A DNA stretch of 64,000 bases. Origin: Phaeocystidibacter sp965659415. Lineage in GTDB: Bacteria; Bacteroidota; Bacteroidia; Flavobacteriales; Schleiferiaceae. The stretch covers positions 1-64,000 of the forward strand of contig CBFHVA010000006.1 in assembly GCA_965659415.1 (NCBI GenBank), in the 5' to 3' direction. The notes under the pieces are model-generated. The model saw nothing but the letters and a program-made list of their open reading frames with translations, was not told the DNA's origin and did not search any database. Below, piece after piece: positions 18,873 through 26,239 of this stretch. Each line of letters opens with the position of its first letter. Positions within the stretch are counted from its first letter, which is position 1. The position numbers were made by a program, and so were the translations under genes.

Positions 18873-19724
18873 ATGGGTTGGTTCAAAAGAGATAAAGAAG
18901 GAATTACCACAAGCACGCAAGACAAAAGGGAAACCCCTGAAGGCTTGTGGCATAAGTGTTCAAAGTGCAAGGTGATTGTTTCCATTGAAGATCACGAAAG
19001 CAACTATTGGGTTTGTGGCAACTGCGGATATCACGATAAAATAGATGCCGCGGAGTATTTCAGTTTCCTCTTCGATGATGGGAAATGGAAGGAGCTCGAT
19101 AAAAAAATGGTTTCGAAAGACCCATTGGGTTTTGAAGACACCAAGAAATACGTTGATCGCTTAGAGCAAGGAAAGAAGAAGTCGGGACTTAAAGATGCCG
19201 TAACTACCGGACACGGTAAGATGAATGGGCAAGGAGTGACGATTGCTGCCATGAACTTCCGTTTTATTGGCGGTTCCATGGGTTCGGTTGTGGGTGAGAA
19301 AATTGCCCGTGCTATCGACCACGCCTTGAAGAACAAGCAGCCGTTCATCATGATTAGCAAATCAGGTGGCGCACGCATGATGGAAGCTGCATTTTCGTTG
19401 ATGCAAATGGCCAAGACAAGTGCCAAACTTACCTTGCTCGACAAGGCTGGTCTTCCTTACATCTCATTATTGACCGATCCAACCACGGGTGGTGTAACGG
19501 CTAGTTTCGCCATGCTAGGTGATATCAACATCGCCGAACCAGGGGCCTTAATTGGCTTCGCTGGTCCTCGGGTAGTCAAGGAAACCATTGGTAAAGACCT
19601 TCCTGAAGGCTTTCAGACTTCAGAGTTTTTGCTCGAGCACGGCTTCCTCGATTTTGTCTCAGAGCGTAAGCATATGAAAGACAAGATCAGTCAGTTCATT
19701 GAAATGACACAAATTAACCAATAA
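18873..19724 (+). CDS. accD: Acetyl-CoA carboxylase carboxyltransferase subunit beta
   Basis: The 283-residue protein has the N-terminal zinc ribbon of AccD with four cysteines at C29, C32, C48 and C51 (KCSKC and VCGNC). The crotonase-fold carboxyltransferase core includes SKSGGARMMEAAFSLMQM, LLTDPTTGGVTASFAMLGD and GFAGPRVVKETIGKDLPEGF. With AccA it transfers the carboxyl group from biotin to acetyl-CoA, the first step of fatty acid synthesis. Length and motifs are normal. It lies 17 nt after the aldolase gene. Confidence 0.95.
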   Translation: MGWFKRDKEGITTSTQDKRETPEGLWHKCSKCKVIVSIEDHESNYWVCGNCGYHDKIDAAEYFSFLFDDGKWKELDKKMVSKDPLGFEDTKKYVDRLEQGKKKSGLKDAVTTGHGKMNGQGVTIAAMNFRFIGGSMGSVVGEKIARAIDHALKNKQPFIMISKSGGARMMEAAFSLMQMAKTSAKLTLLDKAGLPYISLLTDPTTGGVTASFAMLGDINIAEPGALIGFAGPRVVKETIGKDLPEGFQTSEFLLEHGFLDFVSERKHMKDKISQFIEMTQINQ

Positions 19725-19748
19725 GTGCCACGGCGTCAAAGTTTTTGC

Positions 19749-19756
19749 TATCTTTG
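19749..19756 (+). promoter_or_regulatory. Promoter -7 element of rpsO
   Basis: TATCTTTG matches TAnnTTTG. The rpsO ATG is 55 nt downstream, giving a leader of about 48 nt that could hold the usual S15 autoregulatory site, though I see no clear structure. Confidence 0.65.
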
Positions 19757-19811
19757 CCGCCCTGTCCACGAAGGACATTTATACATCAATAACATCTAAT
19801 ACGATTTAGGA

Positions 19812-20081
19812 ATGTATTTATCTGCAGAAAAAAAGCGCGAAATTTTCGCAGAGCACGGTAACGGAGCAGAAGATACCGGCTCACCAGAAGGGCAAATTGC
19901 TCTCTTCACGTATCGCATCTCTCACTTGACAGAGCACTTGAAGGGAAATCGCAAAGACTACAACACCGAGCGTTCATTGGTGGCTCTTGTAGGTAAGCGT
20001 CGCAAATTGCTCAACTACCTTTACAAAAACGATATCGAGCGCTACCGCGCAATTATTGAGAAGCTTGGTCTTCGTAAGTAA
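19812..20081 (+). CDS. rpsO: 30S ribosomal protein S15
   Basis: The 89-residue protein has the standard S15 length and helical pattern. It includes the 16S-binding segments DTGSPEGQIALFTYRI and HLKGNRKDYNTERSLVALVGKRRKLLNYL, ending in the usual YRAIIEKLGLRK. It binds the central domain of 16S rRNA early in 30S assembly. The gene stands before pnp, an order conserved across most bacteria. A strong hairpin with a T-run follows the stop codon. Confidence 0.97.
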   Translation: MYLSAEKKREIFAEHGNGAEDTGSPEGQIALFTYRISHLTEHLKGNRKDYNTERSLVALVGKRRKLLNYLYKNDIERYRAIIEKLGLRK

Positions 20082-20100
20082 TACGAAATCGAACAGCGAT

Positions 20101-20127
20101 AAAGGCAATTCATTGAATTGCCTTTTC
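20101..20127 (+). terminator. Rho-independent terminator after rpsO
   Basis: AAAGGCAATT and AATTGCCTTT form a perfect 10-bp stem with a 5-nt loop, followed by TT. Transcription into pnp may be partly attenuated here. Confidence 0.75.
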
Positions 20128-20166
20128 GCGTATAATGAAGTTTATAATCGTAACTGAATCGAATAC

Positions 20167-22305
20167 ATGATTCCAACGCCCACAACCCAAGAGATTAAAC
20201 TCGCGGACGGCAGAGTTATCACCATCGAAACCGGCAAGTTAGCACGTCAAGCTGACGGATCCGTAGTGGTGAAAATGGGTGGCACTATGCTACTCGCAAC
20301 CGTAGTTTCAAACAAAGAAGCAAAAGATGGAGTGGACTTCCTTCCACTCACTGTAGACTATCGTGAGAAGTTCTCAGCAACAGGTCGTGTCCCAGGTGGT
20401 TTCATCAAGCGCGAAGGTCGTCCTTCTGACGAGGAGATCTTAACCATGCGCCTAGTTGACCGTGTATTGCGTCCAATTTTCCCTAAGGATTATCACGCCG
20501 ACACGCAGTTGATGATTCAGTTGATTTCTTATGACCCTGAAGTTGCTCCAGATTCATTGGCCGGTTTGGCCGCATCAGCAGCTATCAGCGTATCTGACAT
20601 CCCGTTCAACGGCCCAATTGGCGAGGTTCGCGTAGCACGCATCAACGGCGAATTGGTGATTAACCCTACGCCTGCTGCACTTGCGGAGGCCGACATCGAC
20701 ATGATGATTGGCGGCACCAAGGACGGCATCGTAATGGTTGAAGGCGAATTGGACGAGGTGAGCGAAGAAGAAATGTTGGCAAGCATTGAGTTTGGTCACG
20801 CAGCCATCATCGAACAGTGTGAAGCTCAAGAAGCGCTTGCTGCTAAAGTGCCTACCTCTTCACCAAAGCGTGAATACAGCCATGAAACACACGACGATGA
20901 CTTGCGTGAAGCTGTAATGAAGGCTACATACGACCAGTGTTTTGCAATTGCTGCTCAAGGCAACCCTAACAAACACGAGCGTTCAGCCGCTTTCAAGGAA
21001 GTATTCGAAAACTATATCGCTGACTGGAGTGAGGAAGACCTCGCCGATAAAGGTGGTTTGGCAAAGACCTATTTCAGCGAAGCTCAATACCACGCGGTTC
21101 GCAATTGCTTGCTTGAGCAAGGCGTTCGCTTAGACGGTCGTAAAACGACTGAAATTCGTCCAATCTGGACAGAGGTAGATTACCTTCCAGGCAGCCACGG
21201 TTCGGCCATCTTTACAAGAGGCGAAACTCAATCACTTACTACAGTAACTTTGGGAACTAGCTCTGATGTGAATAGAATTGACAACGCCACTTTTGTTGGT
21301 CAAGAAAAGTTCTACCTACACTACAACTTCCCGCCGTTCTCGACTGGCGAGGCTCGCCCTATCCGCGGAACTAGTCGTCGTGAAATTGGTCACGGTAACT
21401 TAGCTCAACGCGCATTGACTCCAATGATTCCAGCTGAATCTCCATACACCATTCGCATTGTGAGTGAGATTCTCGAATCAAACGGATCATCTTCCATGGC
21501 GACCGTTTGTGCAGGTACACTTGCATTGATGGATGCTGGTATCGAAATCAAAAAGCCCGTTTCAGGTATCGCAATGGGATTGATTACAGATAAAGAATCG
21601 GGTAAGTATCAAATCCTTTCTGACATTCTTGGAGACGAAGATCACCTCGGTGATATGGACTTCAAAGTAACAGGTACGCGCGACGGTATCACGGCTTGTC
21701 AGATGGACTTGAAGATCACGGGCATCAGCGCTCAAACCATGAAGGAAGCCCTCGCCCAAGCACGCGATGGTCGTCTTCACATCATGACGGAAATGACCAA
21801 GTCTATTTCTGAACCAAGAGCTCAACTCAAGCCAAACGCACCGAAAATTATCACTTTGGAAATTCCTAAGAGCTTCATTGGTGCCATCATCGGACCTGGC
21901 GGTAAGGTTATCCAAGCCCTTCAGGAAGAAACCGGTACTACAATTGCCATCGACGAGGTGGATGATAAAGGTGTGGTTGAAATTTCTGGTGTTGATCAGG
22001 ATGGGATGGACTTCGCAGTTCGTCGCATTAAGGATATCGCATTCGTACCTACCGTTGGTGAAACTTACGAAGGTGTGGTTAAGGGTATCCAATCGTTTGG
22101 TGCATTCATCGAAATTGGACACAACACACAAGGCCTACTTCACATTTCTGAAATTGACCACGCCCGCACTGAGGACGTGAGCAAGGTTTTCAAGGAAGGT
22201 GACAAAGTAGAAGTTAAGTTGTTGGCCATGGACGAAAAAGGCAAGATGAAATTGTCACGCAAAGCTTTATTGCCAAAGCCTGAAAGACAGGAGAACAAGC
22301 AGTAA
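20167..22305 (+). CDS. pnp: Polyribonucleotide nucleotidyltransferase (PNPase)
   Basis: The 712-residue exoribonuclease degrades RNA 3' to 5' with phosphate. It has two RNase PH domains (about 10-145 and 315-540) joined by a helical domain, with FSTGEARPIRGTSRREIGHG in the active second copy. A KH domain with GAIIGPGGKVIQ lies near residues 573-584, and an S1 domain (GVVKGIQSFGAFIEI) starts near 637. All domains are intact and the length is typical. It lies 85 nt after rpsO, downstream of that gene's terminator-like hairpin. Confidence 0.97.
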   Translation: MIPTPTTQEIKLADGRVITIETGKLARQADGSVVVKMGGTMLLATVVSNKEAKDGVDFLPLTVDYREKFSATGRVPGGFIKREGRPSDEEILTMRLVDRVLRPIFPKDYHADTQLMIQLISYDPEVAPDSLAGLAASAAISVSDIPFNGPIGEVRVARINGELVINPTPAALAEADIDMMIGGTKDGIVMVEGELDEVSEEEMLASIEFGHAAIIEQCEAQEALAAKVPTSSPKREYSHETHDDDLREAVMKATYDQCFAIAAQGNPNKHERSAAFKEVFENYIADWSEEDLADKGGLAKTYFSEAQYHAVRNCLLEQGVRLDGRKTTEIRPIWTEVDYLPGSHGSAIFTRGETQSLTTVTLGTSSDVNRIDNATFVGQEKFYLHYNFPPFSTGEARPIRGTSRREIGHGNLAQRALTPMIPAESPYTIRIVSEILESNGSSSMATVCAGTLALMDAGIEIKKPVSGIAMGLITDKESGKYQILSDILGDEDHLGDMDFKVTGTRDGITACQMDLKITGISAQTMKEALAQARDGRLHIMTEMTKSISEPRAQLKPNAPKIITLEIPKSFIGAIIGPGGKVIQALQEETGTTIAIDEVDDKGVVEISGVDQDGMDFAVRRIKDIAFVPTVGETYEGVVKGIQSFGAFIEIGHNTQGLLHISEIDHARTEDVSKVFKEGDKVEVKLLAMDEKGKMKLSRKALLPKPERQENKQ

Positions 22306-22358
22306 AACAATAGCAAGTCATTCATCGTTCCATTAATCCATAGTATTCATTTGGACAT

Positions 22359-23222
22359 ATGAGACAGTTAAAAATCACAAAACAGGTCACCAACAGGGAG
22401 ACCGCCTCACTCGATAAGTACCTTCAGGAAATTGGCAAAGTAGAGCTGATTACCGCGGAGGAAGAGGTGGAACTCGCCCAACGCATCAAGGCGGGTGACC
22501 AAATTGCATTGGAAAAGCTTACCAAAGCCAACCTTCGTTTTGTGGTTTCTGTTGCAAAGCAATATCAGAATCAAGGGTTGACTTTGCCAGACCTCATTAA
22601 CGAAGGGAACCTCGGTTTGATCAAGGCTGCACAGCGCTTCGATGAAACCCGTGGTTTTAAATTCATTTCATACGCTGTATGGTGGATTCGTCAGTCTATT
22701 CTTCAGGCCTTGGCTGAGCAGTCTCGTATTGTTCGTCTGCCATTGAATAAGATTGGTAGCATTAACAAAATCAACAAAGCGTACGCGCAACTTGAACAAG
22801 AACACGAGCGCGCTCCTTCTGCTGCGGAAATTGCAGACATGCTCGAAATGGGCGAAAACGATGTGAAGGAAAGCATGCGTAACTCAGGTCGCCATGTTTC
22901 CATGGACGCTCCATTGGTTGAAGGTGAAGACAGCAATTTGTATGACGTACTAAACTCATCGGATTCACCAAATCCAGATGAGGACCTCATGCACGATTCT
23001 CTCCGTACGGAAATTGAGCGTTCATTGGCTACCCTCACTCCGCGTGAAGGCGACGTTATTCGTCTTTACTTCGGATTGAACGGTCAACATCCAATGACAC
23101 TCGAAGAAATTGGAGAAAAATTCGACCTTACCCGTGAGCGAGTGCGACAAATTAAAGAAAAGGCTATTCGCCGATTGAAGCACACTTCGAGAAGTAAGAT
23201 CCTTAAAACTTATCTTGGATAA
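22359..23222 (+). CDS. rpoD: Primary sigma factor of RNA polymerase (short RpoD/SigA form)
   Basis: At 287 residues this sigma-70 protein lacks region 1.1 and starts near region 1.2 (SLDKYLQEIGKVELI). Region 2 contains NEGNLGLIKAAQRFDETRGFKFISYAVWWIRQSI, region 3 EQEHERAPSAAEIADML, and region 4 LTPREGDVIRLYFGL with the helix-turn-helix TLEEIGEKFDLTRERVRQIKEKA. This short form is the housekeeping sigma factor of Bacteroidota, which reads the -33 TTG / -7 TAnnTTTG promoters seen throughout this window. It is followed by a clear terminator. Confidence 0.95.
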   Translation: MRQLKITKQVTNRETASLDKYLQEIGKVELITAEEEVELAQRIKAGDQIALEKLTKANLRFVVSVAKQYQNQGLTLPDLINEGNLGLIKAAQRFDETRGFKFISYAVWWIRQSILQALAEQSRIVRLPLNKIGSINKINKAYAQLEQEHERAPSAAEIADMLEMGENDVKESMRNSGRHVSMDAPLVEGEDSNLYDVLNSSDSPNPDEDLMHDSLRTEIERSLATLTPREGDVIRLYFGLNGQHPMTLEEIGEKFDLTRERVRQIKEKAIRRLKHTSRSKILKTYLG

Positions 23223-23243
23223 GGTTATTAAGAACCGTTTTGT

Positions 23244-23277
23244 AAAGCCCCCAATATGCAAGTGTTGGGGGCTTTTT
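23244..23277 (+). terminator. Rho-independent terminator after rpoD
   Basis: AAAGCCCCCAA (23244-23254) pairs with TTGGGGGCTTT (23265-23275) around a 10-nt loop and ends in a T-run. Confidence 0.9.
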
Positions 23278-23362
23278 GATTGTAAACATAACAGCAGAAA
23301 TCACACATTCCATCCATGATTTCCATCAATCAATCAAGCCATGAACAACCTTCGCACCTTTT

Positions 23363-23390
23363 AAACCTGAGCACCTCACAAACCTGAGCA
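23363..23390 (+). repeat. Two 11-bp direct repeats upstream of rpe
   Basis: AAACCTGAGCA occurs at 23363-23373 and again at 23380-23390, 17 bp apart, just upstream of the rpe promoter. It could be an operator or a chance duplication. Confidence 0.35.
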
Positions 23391-23398
23391 TCAATCAT

Positions 23399-23406
23399 TA
23401 CCTTTG
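23399..23406 (+). promoter_or_regulatory. Promoter -7 element of rpe
   Basis: TACCTTTG matches TAnnTTTG and lies 23 nt before the rpe ATG. Confidence 0.65.
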
Positions 23407-23429
23407 CCGAAACTCAAACAACTGCATCC

Positions 23430-24077
23430 ATGGCCATCATTGCCCCTTCTGTTCTAGCCGCTGATTTTGCTAACCTACAGCGCGATTCGGAAATGTTGAA
23501 CAACAGCGAGGCCGACTGGTTTCATATCGACGTAATGGATGGGGTTTTTGTTCCGAATATCTCATTTGGAATGCCGGTAATCAAGGCGATTAAAAAGCAC
23601 GCCACGAAAACGATGGACGTGCACTTGATGATTGTTCAACCGGAGCGCTATATCAGAGATTTTAAAGCAGTAGGTGCCGATATCCTGACGGTACACTACG
23701 AAGCTTCCACTCATCTACATCGCACGTTGCAAGCAATTAAGGCAGAAGGAATGCAAGCAGGTGTGGCCTTGAATCCTCACACGAATGTGAGCGTTCTTGA
23801 AGATACCATTGAGGATATCGACTTGGTGTGCTTGATGTCGGTTAACCCCGGTTTTGGCGGACAAAAATTCATTGAGCGCACGTATGAAAAGGTCCGTCAG
23901 TTGCGCAAAATGATTGACGAGCGCGGTGCTTCCACCAAGATTGAAATCGATGGGGGTGTTTCAACGGCAAATGCCGAACAGCTCATCAATGCGGGTGCAG
24001 ATGTGTTGGTTGCTGGTTCATTCGTATTCAACAGCGAAAACCCCACACAAACTATCGCTGATTTGAAGGCGATCTAG
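23430..24077 (+). CDS. rpe: Ribulose-phosphate 3-epimerase
   Basis: The 215-residue TIM-barrel enzyme interconverts ribulose 5-phosphate and xylulose 5-phosphate in the pentose phosphate pathway. It carries the family motifs APSVLAADFANL, WFHIDVMDGVFVPNISFG, MDVHLMIVQPERY, MSVNPGFGGQKFIE and IEIDGGVSTANA, which supply the metal-binding His/Asp residues and the phosphate site. Length is standard. It stands alone with its own promoter and converges on the saccharopine-dehydrogenase-like gene. Confidence 0.96.
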   Translation: MAIIAPSVLAADFANLQRDSEMLNNSEADWFHIDVMDGVFVPNISFGMPVIKAIKKHATKTMDVHLMIVQPERYIRDFKAVGADILTVHYEASTHLHRTLQAIKAEGMQAGVALNPHTNVSVLEDTIEDIDLVCLMSVNPGFGGQKFIERTYEKVRQLRKMIDERGASTKIEIDGGVSTANAEQLINAGADVLVAGSFVFNSENPTQTIADLKAI

Positions 24078-24095
24078 TTCTTGCTGAATTCAGAT

Positions 24096-25304
24096 TTATT
24101 CCTTTCCGTCCACCCAGTCCTGCAAATAAGCAAACTCTGGGGTGAGTGATCCGTTGCTCGTCTCCGTAGCGTTACGGATGATGCCGTCTTTGTCGCCACT
24201 CAGTAATTCCGGAAGCACATAATCGAGCAATTCTTGACCAAAATCTTCGGATGCATCGCGCGGTAATTCACAGGGCAGGTTATCTACAGCCTGAACGCCT
24301 ATAGAATTGGCCACTCCGAGTTCTACTTCGACCTCGGAAGCTGGGTTATATGCGTAAAAGGGATCTACAATAGTAGAAGGTCGAAGCGTAGAAGCCACTG
24401 GTCCGTCTATATCACAGGAAATATCAGAAACAAAAGAAATATTGAAATCGGTGTTCTTGGCATCTTGGCGTGAGAAGATAAATGGACTACCCTCAGACCA
24501 ATAATGTGCGGCCATGTACAAATCAGCTACACGAGCGAAACGCATAAAGTCGCTTTCGTATGCATGGGCATTCTGAAAGAAATCATTTCGGGTGCCTACC
24601 TTTCCGTCTTTGCGCTTGTTGTAATCAAGAACACCCAATTGGGCGAACACCGGATGATCAAAGGAATCGTGAACGATTTGACGAGGTGACACCTTTTGAA
24701 TCCGAAGTGAATTCAAAATCTCCATCGCTCCTTTCGCCACTCTTCCCTGTCCGGTCATCACAATTTTAAAGGACTTAGGAAGATCAATTTTGCTGAATTC
24801 TGTTTCCATTTCAGCCCGGTCTTTGCACTCGTGAGCTGGACGTAAATTAAATCGTCCTGAGGTTAATCCATATCCTCGGAATGCGTTGTAAGCACCAACG
24901 ATTCCAGCATAACGACCGAAGCCAATCAAGCGCACACCTTTCTCATTCTTGAGCACCTCATAATCAATGAGCCGAACCTTCTTGTGCAGGATGGCCTTGA
25001 GTAGATCAAGGTTGTAAGGCTGCTTTTTAAACGTATGGGAGAAAAAGAAATAGGTTTTCCCCTCAATAAGTTCTTCGATGGGTACTTCCTTCACGCCGAG
25101 CAATACATCACAAGGAGTGATATCCTCTACAACCTGAATCCCTGCGGAACGGTATTCGTTATCCGTAAACGCACGTATGGGGCTGGTTTGAACAAGCACT
25201 TCTACCTCTGGGAACCTCTCTTGAAGTTCCACGCATTGCTGCGGGCTCAAGGGGACGCGTTTATCCGGGGGAGTTTTCCCTTCTTTTATGAGACCAATCT
25301 TCAC
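24096..25304 (-). CDS. Saccharopine dehydrogenase-like / alanine dehydrogenase-PNT family oxidoreductase
   Basis: The 402-residue protein starts with KIGLIKEGKTPPDKRVPLSP, the AlaDH/PNT N-terminal signature shared with LYS1-type saccharopine dehydrogenases. It continues with KTYFFFSHTFKKQPYN, GFGRYAGIVGAYNAFRGYG and the nucleotide-binding MTGQGRVAKGAMEIL. Saccharopine dehydrogenase forms or splits saccharopine between lysine and 2-oxoglutarate with NAD(H). No partner such as a saccharopine reductase is nearby, so the actual substrate is uncertain; the window also encodes LysA and aspartate kinase, which suggests diaminopimelate-route lysine synthesis. No -7 consensus was found upstream. Confidence 0.75.
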   Translation of the reverse strand: MKIGLIKEGKTPPDKRVPLSPQQCVELQERFPEVEVLVQTSPIRAFTDNEYRSAGIQVVEDITPCDVLLGVKEVPIEELIEGKTYFFFSHTFKKQPYNLDLLKAILHKKVRLIDYEVLKNEKGVRLIGFGRYAGIVGAYNAFRGYGLTSGRFNLRPAHECKDRAEMETEFSKIDLPKSFKIVMTGQGRVAKGAMEILNSLRIQKVSPRQIVHDSFDHPVFAQLGVLDYNKRKDGKVGTRNDFFQNAHAYESDFMRFARVADLYMAAHYWSEGSPFIFSRQDAKNTDFNISFVSDISCDIDGPVASTLRPSTIVDPFYAYNPASEVEVELGVANSIGVQAVDNLPCELPRDASEDFGQELLDYVLPELLSGDKDGIIRNATETSNGSLTPEFAYLQDWVDGKE

Positions 25305-25411
25305 GTTTCGGTAAGGTATGAATTCATTTGCAAAAGTGCGGATTTCATGCGGAAGCCAAAACTAAATCACTTCGAATTAAGCAATCATTTGCTGAGGAGT
25401 TGAAAGTCGAC

Positions 25412-25419
25412 TAACTTTG
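25412..25419 (+). promoter_or_regulatory. Promoter -7 element of ssrA
   Basis: TAACTTTG matches TAnnTTTG, with a TTG at 25389-25391 20 nt upstream. The mature tmRNA 5' end is 12 nt downstream. Confidence 0.7.
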
Positions 25420-25431
25420 TATGTTCATTCC

Positions 25432-25827
25432 GGGGCTGACTGGTTTTGACAGCAAGATGAAGGAATGTGTAAGCATGTCGAGTTACGGAGTTAACCCTCG
25501 TTAAACGGATACTTCAGCTTTTTAACTGGCAATAATAATTACGCGCTAGCCGCTTAATCGATTCGATAGAACGATTTTGCTAATCCACGTACAAGGTACG
25601 GGAGCGAGCCATCTCTCAGAATCTCGGTCTAACGGAGTCTGATTCAGAGGTGCAGAAAAGATAGACTAGTCGCATTGATGATTCTAAGGTGCGGCGAAAT
25701 TCAGAATCTAGGCGCAACGGTAGGGTGTTCATTCCCAGCCCTGCGATGAAAATCGAATAATGGAATAAGCATGTAGAAAGCCCATTGTTTCCTTGTTTGG
25801 ACAGGGGTTCGACTCCCCTCAGCTCCA
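25432..25827 (+). ncRNA. ssrA: Transfer-messenger RNA (tmRNA)
   Basis: This RNA rescues stalled ribosomes and adds a degradation tag. The 5' end GGGGCTGA pairs with the 3' end TCAGCTCC over a 7-bp acceptor stem, followed by the discriminator A at 25827. The CCA end is not encoded. The 3' part has a normal T-arm (AGGGGTTCGACTCCCCT). The tag reading frame runs 25528-25557: codons for GNNNYALAA then TAA, with the resume region after AACT. The last residues YALAA match the tag recognised by Clp proteases. The tag has three Asn and no acidic residue. No integrated element was found at the 3' end. Confidence 0.95.
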
Positions 25828-25830
25828 CAA

Positions 25831-25960
25831 AAGACTAAATCCCTCATCACGACGAAAGGAGTGATGCAGGGATTTTTAGATTCAAGCGATGAAGCTTGCT
25901 TCAAATCGCGAGAAGCTAAAAATCCCGTCGCATCGACCGAAGGGAGATGAGGGATTTTGA
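25831..25960 (+). repeat. Nested palindromic element downstream of tmRNA
   Basis: AAATCCC or its complement occurs four times in alternating orientation, near 25837, 25869, 25920 and 25951, allowing alternative hairpins. GGGATTTTTAG at 25869-25879 pairs with CTAAAAATCCC at 25916-25926 around an inner hairpin (GCGAT-GAAGC at 25886-25895, GCTTC-AA-ATCGC at 25898-25909). Both outer hairpins have the form CATC...GAC..AAGG...GATG. The rest of the 412-bp gap to 26239 is AT-rich, with one CTCAAA/TTTGAG inverted repeat near 26157-26181 and no gene. Confidence 0.65.
25837..25877 (+). terminator. Terminator-like hairpin after ssrA
   Basis: AAATCCCTCATCAC (25837-25850) pairs with GTGATG-C-AGGGATTT (25861-25875) as 14 bp with one bulged C and a 10-nt loop, running into five T. 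It is the first arm of a larger nested palindrome. Confidence 0.7.
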
Positions 25961-26239
25961 CTTTTGAGCACCGGTTCCGCTGCTTGGGGACGGCGATCTG
26001 ACGATAGCAAGCGAGCACTCCCTGATAAGCCTCCGATCATTCTCCTACAACAAATATGAATATATGGATCTTCTTTTGGGCGCTCTTTAGCACTGCAGAT
26101 AAGAATAATATGATGAAGATGAGTTTATTGCATCCTATTCAATCCAAATTTTGCTTCTCAAAAATAAGTTCTAAGTTTGAGAGGAATTCTTTATTTTTAG
26201 CTCTTCATTGAATACAATTAACATCCCCGTAAACCGAGA

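Noticed and set aside
21562..22131. A 189-codon open frame on the strand opposite pnp
   Set aside because: It lies wholly inside the intact, highly conserved pnp gene, has no promoter or recognisable protein features and mirrors pnp codon bias.
25616..26018. Open frames antisense to the tmRNA 3' end, starting MELRGVEPLSKQ
   Set aside because: This is the well-known false protein read from the antisense of a tRNA-like T-arm; the locus is clearly ssrA.
25828..26239. Integrated genetic element at the ssrA 3' end
   Set aside because: ssrA is a common integration site, but there is no integrase, no duplicated ssrA end and no shift in gene content typical of an island.
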